64,000 nucleotides of DNA. Origin: Chryseobacterium oranimense. GTDB taxonomy: Bacteria; Bacteroidota; Bacteroidia; Flavobacteriales; Weeksellaceae. Of this stretch, positions 32,925 through 41,556 are shown one piece after another (positions within the stretch are counted from its first letter, which is position 1; every line of letters begins with the position of its first letter). The notes beneath the pieces were generated by a model that was given only the letters and a program-made list of their open reading frames with translations, made no database searches and had not been told where the DNA came from. The stretch is taken from positions 930,001 to 994,000 of the forward strand of contig NZ_FQWT01000001.1 of NCBI RefSeq assembly GCF_900129755.1, given 5' to 3'. Made by a program: the position numbers and the translations under genes.

Positions 32925-33830
32925 TTGAAAGATTATAAACTTATTTTTGCCGTTCTCACGGTCGCTCTTGTTTGGGGAACTACATTTCTGGCGATCCGTG
33001 TTGCCGTGGAAACTATTCCCGCATGGTTCGTGGCCGGGATACGTCAGTTTCTGGCAGCCATGATTATGCTTACCATCCTTCTTTCAAAAAAAGAATTTAA
33101 ATGGATAGGCTGGAAAGCCTTTGGTTATCAGGTTATTTTTGCGTCCCTTATGCTCGTAGTGGCCAATGGAATGACAACCGTAGCGGAAGAAACCGTATCC
33201 AGCAGTGTTGCTTCACTGATCAGTGCGTGCTCTCCTATTCTTGTATTCCTGGGAAGTGTGGCTGTTGGTCTTCAGAAATTCAGTTTCCGGGCTCTTGCAG
33301 GTGTCCTTTTATGTTTCAGCGGAATTCTGTTTATCTTCTGGGACGGAATACAGGACCTGGCGAATCCACAATACAGAACTGGAATGATCTTCCTTTTCTG
33401 CGCGATTGCCGGTTGGGCCTCAGGAACTATTTTTACCAAAAAGCTCAATATCCAGAGTGGCAATATTACCCTGAACCTGTTTTATCAGTTCCTGTTTGCA
33501 GGAATAGTACAGATTATGTTTGCCTTCTTTTTTTCAGAGAACTATAATTTCGGAAACTGGAGCTTTAAAAGTATTTCAGCATTGCTTTACCTGGCCGTAT
33601 TTGGTTCTGTTGCTGCTTTTTTCGCCTTCCATTATGCATTAACCAAAATTTCCCCGGTGCAGGTGTCCATACTCGCTTATGTGAATACTATCATTGCTAT
33701 ATTTCTGGGGTGGCTCATTATGGATGAAAAAATTTCCCTTAAATTTATTCTTGCAGCAGTAATGATTATATGCGGTGTCTTCATTATCAATTACAAGCCG
33801 GAAATGTTTAGAAAGCAGAAAATTACATGA
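32925..33830 (+). CDS. EamA/DMT family transporter
   Basis: 301 residues, ten hydrophobic helices in two EamA repeats (first LIFAVLTVALVWGTTFLAIRVAVETIPAWFVAGIRQFLAAMIML; second starting YRTGMIFLFCAIAGWASGTIFTKKL). These are typical RhaT/YdcZ-like drug/metabolite exporters or importers; the substrate is not deducible. No ATG begins the conserved part, so a TTG start is needed. The one at 32925 is chosen because the candidate promoter box overlaps the earlier TTG (32901). Confidence 0.85.
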   Translation: MKDYKLIFAVLTVALVWGTTFLAIRVAVETIPAWFVAGIRQFLAAMIMLTILLSKKEFKWIGWKAFGYQVIFASLMLVVANGMTTVAEETVSSSVASLISACSPILVFLGSVAVGLQKFSFRALAGVLLCFSGILFIFWDGIQDLANPQYRTGMIFLFCAIAGWASGTIFTKKLNIQSGNITLNLFYQFLFAGIVQIMFAFFFSENYNFGNWSFKSISALLYLAVFGSVAAFFAFHYALTKISPVQVSILAYVNTIIAIFLGWLIMDEKISLKFILAAVMIICGVFIINYKPEMFRKQKIT

Positions 33831-34034
33831 GAAGATAAAAGCAAAAACACGAAGCCTAAAAGCGATGGTTCCCACTTCCAAATTCCCCTATTGATCAAAA
33901 GTTTTCCGAATTTTTAACGGGTTGATTTACAACACAAGTCGGTCAATAAAAATTTCCCCATTTACTCATACCACACAGGTAAATTTCATATTTTCCTTAT
34001 TTTTTCCTATATTGTTTACACCAACATTGACAAT

Positions 34035-34601
34035 ATGCTTAAAAACACATTTTTTATACTTTTTGCTGGTTCTTTCCTATTAATTAGCTGTGATTATAAA
34101 GAAAAAGAAAAAAATCTCACAGAAAGAGAAAAGCAATTACTGGAAAAAGAAAAACTATTTGCAAAAAAAGAATCCGAATATCAGTCTCTTTTAAAAATGA
34201 GAGACAGCATTTTTTCCAAAAAAGATTCTGTCAAGATAGTCCTGTGGCCGGAAGAAATCTCCGGTCCATGGACAGGAAAAGTGATCTGTACAGAATCCAA
34301 CTGCAGTGATTATGCAGTGGGTGATCAGCGTACGGATATCTGGGAATTCGACAGTGATTCTATTCACCTTTCAACAAAAATCATTAATAACAATAATCTG
34401 GTGAGGGTTTATTCCGGTAAATTTGAAAATAATGAAATCAAACTTAATTTCAAAACAGATTCCACTTCCCAGAAAAAAGTAGAAATGAATGTTCTGCTGA
34501 ATGATATTTCCGACACCAAATTGAAAGGAACAAGAACCATAACCACCGACAATGGCTGTACCGCCAAGTTTTCCGTCGAATTAGTACGTTCCACAAAATA
34601 A
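34035..34601 (+). CDS. Uncharacterised lipoprotein with N-terminal coiled coil, 188 aa
   Basis: Signal peptide with lipobox LLISC (Cys19), then a highly charged helix (about residues 22-65; KEKEKNLTEREKQLLEKEKLFAKKESEYQSLLKMRDS) that looks like a coiled coil. The C-terminal part is a beta-rich domain with GPWTGKVICTESNCSDYAVGDQRTDIWEF, a lipocalin-like opening with two cysteines, and a final strand with GCTAKFSVELVR. No family is recognised. It is likely an outer-membrane lipoprotein facing the periplasm. It ends 9 bp before the antiporter gene, so the two may be cotranscribed. Confidence 0.7.
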   Translation: MLKNTFFILFAGSFLLISCDYKEKEKNLTEREKQLLEKEKLFAKKESEYQSLLKMRDSIFSKKDSVKIVLWPEEISGPWTGKVICTESNCSDYAVGDQRTDIWEFDSDSIHLSTKIINNNNLVRVYSGKFENNEIKLNFKTDSTSQKKVEMNVLLNDISDTKLKGTRTITTDNGCTAKFSVELVRSTK

Positions 34602-34610
34602 AAAACACCT

Positions 34611-36734
34611 ATGATTTTACTGAGTATACACAATCTGAATTTTCCTATAGAAGATCCGGTTTTAAAATTCCTGTTGGTATTGGTCATCATCCTTGCCGCT
34701 CCCCTGCTTTTGAATAAAATTAAAGTTCCGCATCTGCTGGGACTTATCATTGCCGGAGCAGTAATCGGGCCTAACGGGTTCAATGTGCTGGCAAGAGACA
34801 GCAGTATTGTGGTAACAGGAACTACCGGCCTTCTTTACATCATGTTTCTTGCAGGGCTAGAAATTGATATGGGCGATTTTAAGAAGAACAAATGGAAAAG
34901 TCTCACCTTCGGAATTTATACTTTTGCCGTACCTTTTGTGCTAGGCTATCTGGGTGGTTATTATCTCCTGGGATTCTCAATGCTTACTTTCATCCTTTTT
35001 GCCAGTCTTTTTTCATCGCATACCCTTATTGCCTATCCGCTGGTCAGCAAGTTGGGAATCGCCAAGAACAAAGCAGTCAATATCACCGTGGGCGGAACGA
35101 TGATTACGGATATCATGGCCCTTTTGGTACTTGCCGTAATCGTTGGAATGTCGCAGGGTGATGTAGGCACAGGTTTTTGGGTTAAACTTTCTGTTTCCTT
35201 CATTGTTTTCGCTTTAATTGTTCTGATTGTATTCCCGATTATAGGACGTTGGTTCTTCAAAAAGGTGGATGATAAGATTTCACAATATATTTTTGTACTT
35301 GTTATGATCTATCTGGCCGCGCTGTTGGCTGAGTTGGCGGGTGTGGAAGCTATTATCGGGGCATTCTTTGCCGGGTTAGCATTAAACAGGCTTATTCCTC
35401 ACACCTCATCACTTATGAACAGGGTAGAATTTGTAGGAAATGCCATATTTATCCCTTTTTTCCTGATCAGTGTGGGAATGCTTATTGACTTTAAAGTTTT
35501 CTTTAGAAGCTGGGAAACCCTTGAAGTTGCCGGGATTATGCTTGTTGCCTCCATCGGAGGGAAATATATTTCAGCAGTGATGACGCAAAAGACTTTCAGG
35601 CTATCCAAAGAGGAAGGAAAACTTATTTTTGGACTGAGTTCCGCATCTGCAGCAGCCACATTAGCCTCAGTAATGGTTGGATATAATATTATTCTTTCAG
35701 AAACTGAGACCGGTGAACCGGTAAGACTATTGAATGAACATGTACTGAATGGAAGTATCCTTCTGATTCTTATTTCCTGTACGATTTCTTCTTTTGTTTC
35801 AATGGCCAGCGCCCAAAAGATTGCAGAAAGTGATAATGAAGATACGGTTTCCGGGAATAGTCATGAAGAGGAAAATATTCTTCTGGCGATCAATCATGAG
35901 GAAACTGTTGAAAGAATGGTGAATCTTGGCATACTGATTAAAGCTCATGAAAATACAGAAAACCTCTTTGCCTTAAATGTCATTAATGAAGATAAAAATG
36001 AATCTTCTGTAAAAAATGCCGAAAAACTGCTTCATCAGGCAACAGATGCCGCCGCAGCGGCTGATGTCAAAATGCAGGCTCTTAAAAGATATGATAATGA
36101 CGTGATCAATGGAGTGAAAAATGTGATCAAAGAACAGAATATTACCGATCTTATCATCGGTCTGGAAGATGAAAAAGGCTTCTCTCCTTCTTTTGTTTAC
36201 AACCTTTACAATGGATATCTCCAAAATGATGATGTGAATGTATTGGTTTACCATGCAGCACAGCCGCTTTCTACCATTAGGAAATATGCTGTAATGATTC
36301 CTGAAAATGCCCATAAGGAAGCAGGATTTTTTCACGCCCTGCTAAGAGTGTGGAATATTGCCAGAAATTCCGGCGCCAGTGTGGTTTTTTATGCACCGGA
36401 AAACATTCTGGATATCCTTCAGAAGATTGTGAAAAAAGCGAACATAGAAGCAGAGTTTATCATTATGAGTACCTGGCAGGACGGTGAAAAAACTGCTGCA
36501 AAACTAAAAGAAGATGAAGCTTTAATTGTCCTGATGGCCAAACGTGGAATGAAATCCTATATTCCGAGAATGAGGCTTATTCCTGAATTACTGAATAAGT
36601 ATTTAAGTGACAATAATTACCTGTTGATCTTCCCATTTTCAGAATTTAATGAGAACAGTCCGGAAATACGCTCTGTAGGCAATCATGATGATTTTGTTGA
36701 AATTGGAAATGTGATTCAGAAGATTTTTAAGTAA
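34611..36734 (+). CDS. Kef-type cation:proton antiporter with C-terminal stress-like domains
   Basis: 707 residues. The N-terminal CPA2 transporter (about residues 15-395) begins DPVLKFLLVLVIILAAPLLLNKIKVPHLLGLIIAGAVIGPNGFNVLARDS and continues through FLAGLEIDMGDF with about 12 helices, as in KefB/C or NapA-type exchangers. The cytoplasmic C-terminal part (about 420-707) lacks a TrkA-N motif and instead shows two universal-stress-like alpha/beta units (NILLAINHEETVERMVNLGILIKAHENTENLFALNVI, and DLIIGLEDEKGFSPSFVYNLYNG). This layout is common in Bacteroidota. K+/H+ or Na+/H+ exchange is likely, ion choice unproven. Confidence 0.87.
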   Translation: MILLSIHNLNFPIEDPVLKFLLVLVIILAAPLLLNKIKVPHLLGLIIAGAVIGPNGFNVLARDSSIVVTGTTGLLYIMFLAGLEIDMGDFKKNKWKSLTFGIYTFAVPFVLGYLGGYYLLGFSMLTFILFASLFSSHTLIAYPLVSKLGIAKNKAVNITVGGTMITDIMALLVLAVIVGMSQGDVGTGFWVKLSVSFIVFALIVLIVFPIIGRWFFKKVDDKISQYIFVLVMIYLAALLAELAGVEAIIGAFFAGLALNRLIPHTSSLMNRVEFVGNAIFIPFFLISVGMLIDFKVFFRSWETLEVAGIMLVASIGGKYISAVMTQKTFRLSKEEGKLIFGLSSASAAATLASVMVGYNIILSETETGEPVRLLNEHVLNGSILLILISCTISSFVSMASAQKIAESDNEDTVSGNSHEEENILLAINHEETVERMVNLGILIKAHENTENLFALNVINEDKNESSVKNAEKLLHQATDAAAAADVKMQALKRYDNDVINGVKNVIKEQNITDLIIGLEDEKGFSPSFVYNLYNGYLQNDDVNVLVYHAAQPLSTIRKYAVMIPENAHKEAGFFHALLRVWNIARNSGASVVFYAPENILDILQKIVKKANIEAEFIIMSTWQDGEKTAAKLKEDEALIVLMAKRGMKSYIPRMRLIPELLNKYLSDNNYLLIFPFSEFNENSPEIRSVGNHDDFVEIGNVIQKIFK

Positions 36735-36854
36735 AAAAAGAAGAAAGTTTTTGAGAAATAAGGAAGATATTAAATAAATTTAGTCCTGCTCATTATACCA
36801 CATATCAGTTATCATTTTTATATTTTAGTATCTATAAACTGTGTTTTATTTTTT

Positions 36855-37391
36855 ATGATTGAAAATCTTGAAACTCTCAGCTCTTTTTTAACTTCCTTAT
36901 TACCATTTTCCTGTGCCATTGCATTGATAGGATTATTCATTGCCATGCTGACACGCCTGTTTAAAAATGTTAGAGTAACAGTAATTGGTATCGTTTTGTT
37001 TGCTCAAATTTTTATTCTAGCACTATTATTAATCATAGTGCAAAATATGATGGCAAAAAATATCAGAAATGAAATATTGGGCATCCTTGCTGATCCTAAA
37101 ACAAAAATAATTGTTAATTATAATGATTTCGGATCGCTGCAACCGGAAGAATTAAAAAAAGAACTTTCCAAACTTAAAGATATTCCTACCAACCATAGTC
37201 ATCCTACAGAAAAAAAAACAATTCCGGTGATTTCTGCAGCAGGGAATTTTAATCTCCTCATAGCACAAGATTCAAATGATTCAAAAGAATTCTGGATTTT
37301 TACAGATAAGTATCAACATAGTGAAGAAACAGAAGTAGGAAAGATTATAACATCAAATATTAAATTGGAAAATGTAAATACATCAGATTAA
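36855..37391 (+). CDS. Uncharacterised two-helix membrane protein, 178 aa
   Basis: Two membrane helices near the N-terminus (LTSLLPFSCAIALIGLFIAMLTRLF and VTVIGIVLFAQIFILALLLIIVQNMM) are followed by a soluble region of about 110 residues with alternating strands (TKIIVNYNDFG, PVISAAGNFNLLIAQDSNDSKEFWIFTDKY). No motif known to me. It is separated from the antiporter gene by 120 bp and from purK by a terminator, so it may have its own promoter. Confidence 0.6.
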   Translation: MIENLETLSSFLTSLLPFSCAIALIGLFIAMLTRLFKNVRVTVIGIVLFAQIFILALLLIIVQNMMAKNIRNEILGILADPKTKIIVNYNDFGSLQPEELKKELSKLKDIPTNHSHPTEKKTIPVISAAGNFNLLIAQDSNDSKEFWIFTDKYQHSEETEVGKIITSNIKLENVNTSD

Positions 37392-37500
37392 TATTTACAC
37401 ATTAAAAAATAATTAATCTAAGAAAATAGAAAGTCAAATCAACAAAAATAAGAATGAGATTAGCAAATTGACTTGATGAAGTATATGAATAACACATAAA

Positions 37501-37529
37501 AAAGAGCTGTAAAACAATTACAGCTCTTT
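37501..37529 (-). terminator. Terminator of purK
   Basis: Stem AAAGAGCTGTAA / TTACAGCTCTTT with a 5-nt loop, 18 bp past the purK stop, with T residues following on the minus strand. It is bidirectional in sequence. Confidence 0.9.
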
Positions 37530-37547
37530 CTATATTTTATTCTTAGC

Positions 37548-38660
37548 TTATTCAGCTATGACTCTCACCATTTCTTTCACTTTGACAAGCTTTTCCATCA
37601 ACTCTTCTCTGGAATCTGCCAAAACGTTGATATGCCCCATTTTTCTTCCCGGTTTGGTTTCGGTTTTTCCGTAAAGGTGAACGTATGTTTTTGGTAATTT
37701 AAGGACCTCATCCATTCCTTCATAGATTACTTTCCCTGCATGTCCTTCCGCCCCTACAAGGTTCAGCATTCCGCTGTATCCCAAAGTGTCAGTATCAGCT
37801 AAAGGTAAATTTTTCACTACGCGGTACATCTGCTCAAACTGGGAGTTGGCATTTCCTTCTTGGCTCTGGTGGCCGGAATTATGAAGTCTTGGAGCCGTTT
37901 CATTGACCCATACTTTTCCGTTTTTATCAAGGAATAATTCGATGGCAAAAAGCCCCGGAGAATTAATTGCATTTAAAAATTTTTCCGTGATGGAATCAAT
38001 CTGTTTCTGGATATCTTCGTTTAAAAATACCGGGCAGATATTGAAATCAAGCAAATTCAGCTTTGGATCGGCAACCATTTCCGTTACGGGGAAAGTTTTT
38101 GTTTCGCCATTTTCATTTCTTGCCACAATTACAGAAAGTTCTTTGTCGATATCTACCAGTTTTTCAATCACAGAATCCTGTACCCAAAGATTTTTCATAT
38201 CGTCTGCCGTACGGATTACCTGAACTCCTTTTCCATCGTATCCTCCTGTATTCATTTTCTGTACGAAGGGTAATGGCATTTTAATTTCGTCAGAGCTTCC
38301 ATCCATCACTTCAAATTCCGGACTTGGAATATCGTGGGCTTCGTAAAACTGTTTCTGAAGAATTTTTTGCTGAATTGTTTTAATAATTTTAGAATTCGGA
38401 ACCACTTTTATCCCTTGATTTTCAAGTTCGGCCAGAGCATCTGCATTTACATGTTCTATTTCAATGGTTACCACCTCTTTATCTTTCCCAAAATTCAACA
38501 CCGTTTCATAATCGTTGAAATTTCCCTGTGTGAAATGTGAGATATTATTGCATGGTGCATCAGAAGCCGGGTCCAGTGTATAAAACTGATCGTCATATTT
38601 CAGTGCGCTTTGTATCAGCATTCGTCCGAGCTGTCCGCCTCCTAAAATTCCTATTTTCAT
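37548..38660 (-). CDS. purK: 5-(carboxyamino)imidazole ribonucleotide synthase
   Basis: 370 residues of the ATP-grasp family. KIGILGGGQLGRMLIQSALKYDDQFYTLDP starts the N-terminal domain; LPFVQKMNTGGYDGKGVQVI is the flexible ATP-binding loop, KELSVIVARNENGETKTFPVTEMV and FAIELFLDKNGKVWVNETAPRLHNSGHQSQEGNANSQFEQ give the Mg2+ and substrate residues typical of PurK. It carboxylates AIR to N5-CAIR with bicarbonate and ATP, the substrate of PurE. It lies 41 bp downstream of a DUF1543 gene on the same strand and is likely in one operon with it. Confidence 0.96.
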   Translation of the reverse strand: MKIGILGGGQLGRMLIQSALKYDDQFYTLDPASDAPCNNISHFTQGNFNDYETVLNFGKDKEVVTIEIEHVNADALAELENQGIKVVPNSKIIKTIQQKILQKQFYEAHDIPSPEFEVMDGSSDEIKMPLPFVQKMNTGGYDGKGVQVIRTADDMKNLWVQDSVIEKLVDIDKELSVIVARNENGETKTFPVTEMVADPKLNLLDFNICPVFLNEDIQKQIDSITEKFLNAINSPGLFAIELFLDKNGKVWVNETAPRLHNSGHQSQEGNANSQFEQMYRVVKNLPLADTDTLGYSGMLNLVGAEGHAGKVIYEGMDEVLKLPKTYVHLYGKTETKPGRKMGHINVLADSREELMEKLVKVKEMVRVIAE

Positions 38661-38701
38661 TCTTACTTTTATTTTTTCTATTAGATTTATTTGCGTGAAG
38701 T

Positions 38702-39253
38702 TTACTGAATTTTATCAATCTTTAAATAGCCAAGCCCCATCAGGTTTTCCTGATTCTCAGCGTCGGATTTCCTCAGGACAATGGAATATTTTTCTTTCAT
38801 TTTTTCAGGAAGGATATCATTAACGTTGAAAATATCATCAATATCAACACCGTGTTTGTCATCAATATGGCTTACCGCACCTTCAAAACCCATCGTTGCA
38901 TAAAATTCTGTTGCCTTTGCTCTTTTCACAATTTCTCCCATCGATTTCCCTACCATCAGGTGCTGCTCATGAAACTCTTCAAAAAAGCCTTTCTTGTATC
39001 CTCCTAAATTAAGGAAATACAGCTGGTCTTCGGACGGCTGATCTGTTTTCTCAACAATAGTCACTTCATATCCATCTGCAAATTTCACTTCCTGATAACA
39101 GTCTATATGGATTTTTCCTTCTGCTTCCTTCCAGAAATCCTTCATATCGGGAACGAGATCTTTAAGATTTTCTGCGATCCCGAAAAAAACGTCATGCTGC
39201 TCAATATTCCTGCCCTTGGGCGTTGCACCGAGAATGATATAAAATAATTTCAT
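38702..39253 (-). CDS. DUF1543 domain protein
   Basis: 183 residues. KLFYIILGATPKGRNIEQHDVFFGIAENLKDLVPDMKDFWKEAEGKIHIDCYQEVKFADGYEV matches the N-terminal part of DUF1543 (LGxxPxGRxxEQHDxFFGIxxxLKDLVP). Function unknown; no catalytic residues are defined. The start at 39253 is chosen because the ATG at 39265 lies 5 bp from a TATTTTTG box (39278-39271), which would put it at or before the transcription start. Downstream purK probably shares the transcript, which hints at a purine-synthesis link but proves nothing. Confidence 0.8.
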   Translation of the reverse strand: MKLFYIILGATPKGRNIEQHDVFFGIAENLKDLVPDMKDFWKEAEGKIHIDCYQEVKFADGYEVTIVEKTDQPSEDQLYFLNLGGYKKGFFEEFHEQHLMVGKSMGEIVKRAKATEFYATMGFEGAVSHIDDKHGVDIDDIFNVNDILPEKMKEKYSIVLRKSDAENQENLMGLGYLKIDKIQ

Positions 39254-39270
39254 TTCACTTTTCATATCTG

Positions 39271-39278
39271 CAAAAATA
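39271..39278 (-). promoter_or_regulatory. Putative -7 box of the DUF1543-purK unit
   Basis: TATTTTTG on the minus strand, divergent from the TauE promoter. It matches TAnnTTTG and lies 17 bp before the chosen ATG; no -33 box was found. Confidence 0.42.
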
Positions 39279-39302
39279 CGTCAAATTTATCTTTTTTAAA
39301 CG

Positions 39303-39334
39303 TTTGGCAGACTACCACAATAGTTTTATATTTG
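39303..39334 (+). promoter_or_regulatory. Promoter of the TauE-DUF1634 unit
   Basis: TTTG (39303-39306), 20 bp, TATATTTG (39327-39334): a complete match to the Bacteroidetes consensus. The ATG at 39339 begins 4 bp after the -7 box, so the message should be leaderless or nearly so. Confidence 0.65.
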
Positions 39335-39338
39335 TAGC

Positions 39339-40169
39339 ATGTCAGAAATCATCATTCTGTTTCTCGGCGCAGTTTCCGCCGGTCTTTTAGGTTCACTTAC
39401 GGGTTTGGGAGGAGGAGTTATAATTATTCCTTTATTAACGCTGGGTTTCGGCGTTCCGATGCATTATGCCATTGGTGCTTCTTTAATTTCTGTGATCGGC
39501 ACTTCTTCCGGCGCCGCAGTAGCTTTTGTGAAAGAAGGTTTCACCAATATGCGTATAGGGATGTTTCTGGAAATCGGAACTACTGCAGGAGCAATCATCG
39601 GAGCATTGGTTTCCGGAATGCTTAATCCTAACACGATCGGAATTATTTTCGCCAGCATCCTTTTATTAACAGTTGTTTTAAATCTTAAGGGAAAACCTGA
39701 CCACCAGGAACCCCTGATTAAAGGAAGCCTTGAAGAAAAACTGAAACTGTACGGAACTTTTCCTGATAAAGGGGTAGTAAAAAGCTATTCTGCAAGAAAT
39801 ACAGTTCCGGGATTTCTTATGATGCTATTTGCCGGGGCTATGTCCGGACTTCTGGGAATAGGTTCCGGGGCTCTTAAAGTTCTGGCAATGGACAATATGA
39901 TGAAACTGCCGTTTAAGGTTTCTACGACTACCAGTAACTTTATGATTGGAGTAACCGCTGTAGCCAGTGCCTTGATCTACTTCCAGAGAGGCGAGATCAT
40001 CCCGGTGATCGTAGCTCCGGTACTGATTGGTGTAGTAGTGGGAAGTTTCATCGGTTCAAAAACCCTGATGGTATCCAAAACGAAGAAATTGAAGGTGTTC
40101 TTTGCTATTGTGATCACTATTTTAGCAGTATATATGATGTATAACGGTATCAATAAAAGCTTCAGATAA
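39339..40169 (+). CDS. TauE/SafE family anion exporter
   Basis: 276 residues with eight hydrophobic helices in two halves, starting IIILFLGAVSAGLLGSLTGLGGGVIIIPLLTLGFGVPMHYAIGASLISVIGTSSGAAVAFVKEG (the GGGxxxxP and A.GTS motifs), then FLMMLFAGAMSGLLGIGSGALKVLAMDNMMKLPFKVSTTTSNFMIGVTAVASALIYF. The family exports sulfite, sulfoacetate or related anions. Its stop overlaps the start of the DUF1634 gene by 1 bp. The initiator follows a complete promoter almost directly. Confidence 0.88.
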   Translation: MSEIIILFLGAVSAGLLGSLTGLGGGVIIIPLLTLGFGVPMHYAIGASLISVIGTSSGAAVAFVKEGFTNMRIGMFLEIGTTAGAIIGALVSGMLNPNTIGIIFASILLLTVVLNLKGKPDHQEPLIKGSLEEKLKLYGTFPDKGVVKSYSARNTVPGFLMMLFAGAMSGLLGIGSGALKVLAMDNMMKLPFKVSTTTSNFMIGVTAVASALIYFQRGEIIPVIVAPVLIGVVVGSFIGSKTLMVSKTKKLKVFFAIVITILAVYMMYNGINKSFR

Positions 40170-40552
40170 TGAGAAAGAATTTTACAGATGTGGATCTGAA
40201 CCGTTCCGTAGGAAATCTTCTGAGACTGGGGGTAATTTTATCTGTGGCCACATCATTGATTGGTTTTATCAAACTGTTTACAGAAGGCTTTAAAATGCCT
40301 AAAAAATATACTTCCCTGGACATGGGCTCTTCTTCCGAAAAGGTATGGGGAATGTTCTGGAATTCTTTATGCAAAGGAGAAGGCATGGCCATTATCCAAC
40401 TCGGAATCCTGCTGCTGATCTTCACTCCTCTTGTAAGGATTATTTTTGCACTGATCGGGTATTTAAAAGAAAAAGACTACGTTTATGTAGTCATTTCCTC
40501 AATTGTTCTGGCCATTATGGCAGTCAGTTTCTTTACGGGTTATGCCCACTAA
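40169..40552 (+). CDS. DUF1634 membrane protein, partner of TauE
   Basis: 127 residues with three membrane helices (RLGVILSVATSLIGFIKLFTEGF, GMAIIQLGILLLIFTPLVRIIFALIGYLKE, YVYVVISSIVLAIMAVSFFTGY). Conserved start DLNRSVGNLLRLGVILSV is the DUF1634 mark. The A of its ATG is the last base of the tauE stop. The same pair recurs in other bacteria, suggesting it is an accessory subunit of the anion exporter, although its role is unknown. Confidence 0.85.
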   Translation: MRKNFTDVDLNRSVGNLLRLGVILSVATSLIGFIKLFTEGFKMPKKYTSLDMGSSSEKVWGMFWNSLCKGEGMAIIQLGILLLIFTPLVRIIFALIGYLKEKDYVYVVISSIVLAIMAVSFFTGYAH

Positions 40553-40555
40553 TTT

Positions 40556-40933
40556 TTACATTTCATAAAATTCCAACGGAAGCTGATCCGGATCCTGGGT
40601 AAAGAAAAACTCTTTTCCCGTATATTCATCTATACGGATTTCTTCACAGACCAAGCCTTTTTTTACCAATTCTTCCCTCTTATCCTGTACATTCTCTACG
40701 GAAAAAGCCAAATGCCTTAAACCGCATGACTCGGGACGGGATGGCCTTGGCGGAGGATCAGGAAATGAAAACAGCTCAATTACATAATGATCTCCGATAG
40801 CAAGATCAAGTTTGTACGACTGTCTTTCTTTACGGTAAACTTCACGGATGATATTTAAACCCAGAATTTCAGTATAAAATTTCTTTGAAACATCATAATC
40901 CGAGCATATGATGGCAATGTGGTGAATCTTCAT
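40556..40933 (-). CDS. VOC family protein (glyoxalase-like, SMU1112c/YaeR type)
   Basis: 125 residues made of two beta-alpha-beta-beta-beta units. Metal ligands as in glyoxalase-I-like enzymes: His5, Glu53, His74 and Glu121. The first is in MKIHHIAIICSDYDVSKKFYTEILGL, the middle ones in YVIELFSFPDPPPRPSRPESCGLRHLAFSVEN, and the last in LPLEFYEM. The FPxPPxRPSxPE insert marks the YaeR subgroup of unknown substrate. The stop is 3 bp from the convergent DUF1634 stop. Confidence 0.86.
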   Translation of the reverse strand: MKIHHIAIICSDYDVSKKFYTEILGLNIIREVYRKERQSYKLDLAIGDHYVIELFSFPDPPPRPSRPESCGLRHLAFSVENVQDKREELVKKGLVCEEIRIDEYTGKEFFFTQDPDQLPLEFYEM

Positions 40934-40984
40934 TTTAGAATATATTTTTTTCTTTCGACTGCATGTAAAGATCTATCAGACCTG

Positions 40985-41425
40985 TTATTTTATTTCTTTA
41001 CAGTTTTCTTTTCTTCTGGTATCGATAATGTACTGAATTTTCCAGTCATTCTGCTGCTTGACCAATTGAAAACTGTTTGCCCCGCAATGGGAAAATTTAC
41101 CTTTAAAAAAGAATGAATACGGTGTAAAAACGCTTGCCAGTCCACCATCGGTGTGAACGGCTTCAACAATAATTCTTTCATCCAGATCATCTTTTGAAAA
41201 TTTGGAAACGGAATCCATAAATTCCTGTACATTTTCATTTTTCACGGTTCCGTCTTTGGTAATGGTCTGAAGAATTGCTCCTTCTGCAAAAGCAGATTTC
41301 ATCAGCGCGGGATCAGCATTTTTCATCCCCGAAAATAGATTGCGGATAGGTTTTTCTATATCCTGATTCTGCTGTCCGAAGCAGAAAGTACCAAAAGCTA
41401 AAGTGAGTGCAACAAGTTTATTCAT
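40985..41425 (-). CDS. Secreted NTF2-like (SnoaL-type) protein
   Basis: 146 residues with a signal peptide (MNKLVALTLAFGTFCFGQ). Mature part: IEKPIRNLFSGMKNADPALMKSAFAEGAILQTITKDGTVKNENVQEFMDSV and the closing strands FSHCGANSFQLVKQQNDWKIQYIIDTRR fit the NTF2-like cone fold used by scaffold or ligand-binding proteins of unknown catalysis (putative lumazine-binding/DUF4440 relatives). The start at 41425 places the basic residue of the signal peptide at the N-terminus; an earlier ATG would add four residues. Unknown function. Confidence 0.75.
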   Translation of the reverse strand: MNKLVALTLAFGTFCFGQQNQDIEKPIRNLFSGMKNADPALMKSAFAEGAILQTITKDGTVKNENVQEFMDSVSKFSKDDLDERIIVEAVHTDGGLASVFTPYSFFFKGKFSHCGANSFQLVKQQNDWKIQYIIDTRRKENCKEIK

Positions 41426-41556
41426 GTAAGTTGTCATTAATCGGGTACCATAAAAGTAGGAAAAATATTGCGAATGGTTAAAATTAACAAAGTTTAAAAA
41501 GTGAATTGTTTTGAATTATTTAAAAATAGATTATTTTTATCCGTTTATTGAATACT

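Noticed and set aside
34409-34783. Minus-strand frame of 124 codons over the lipoprotein/antiporter junction.
   Set aside because: It crosses the ends of two well-supported plus-strand genes and has no domain, signal peptide or start context.
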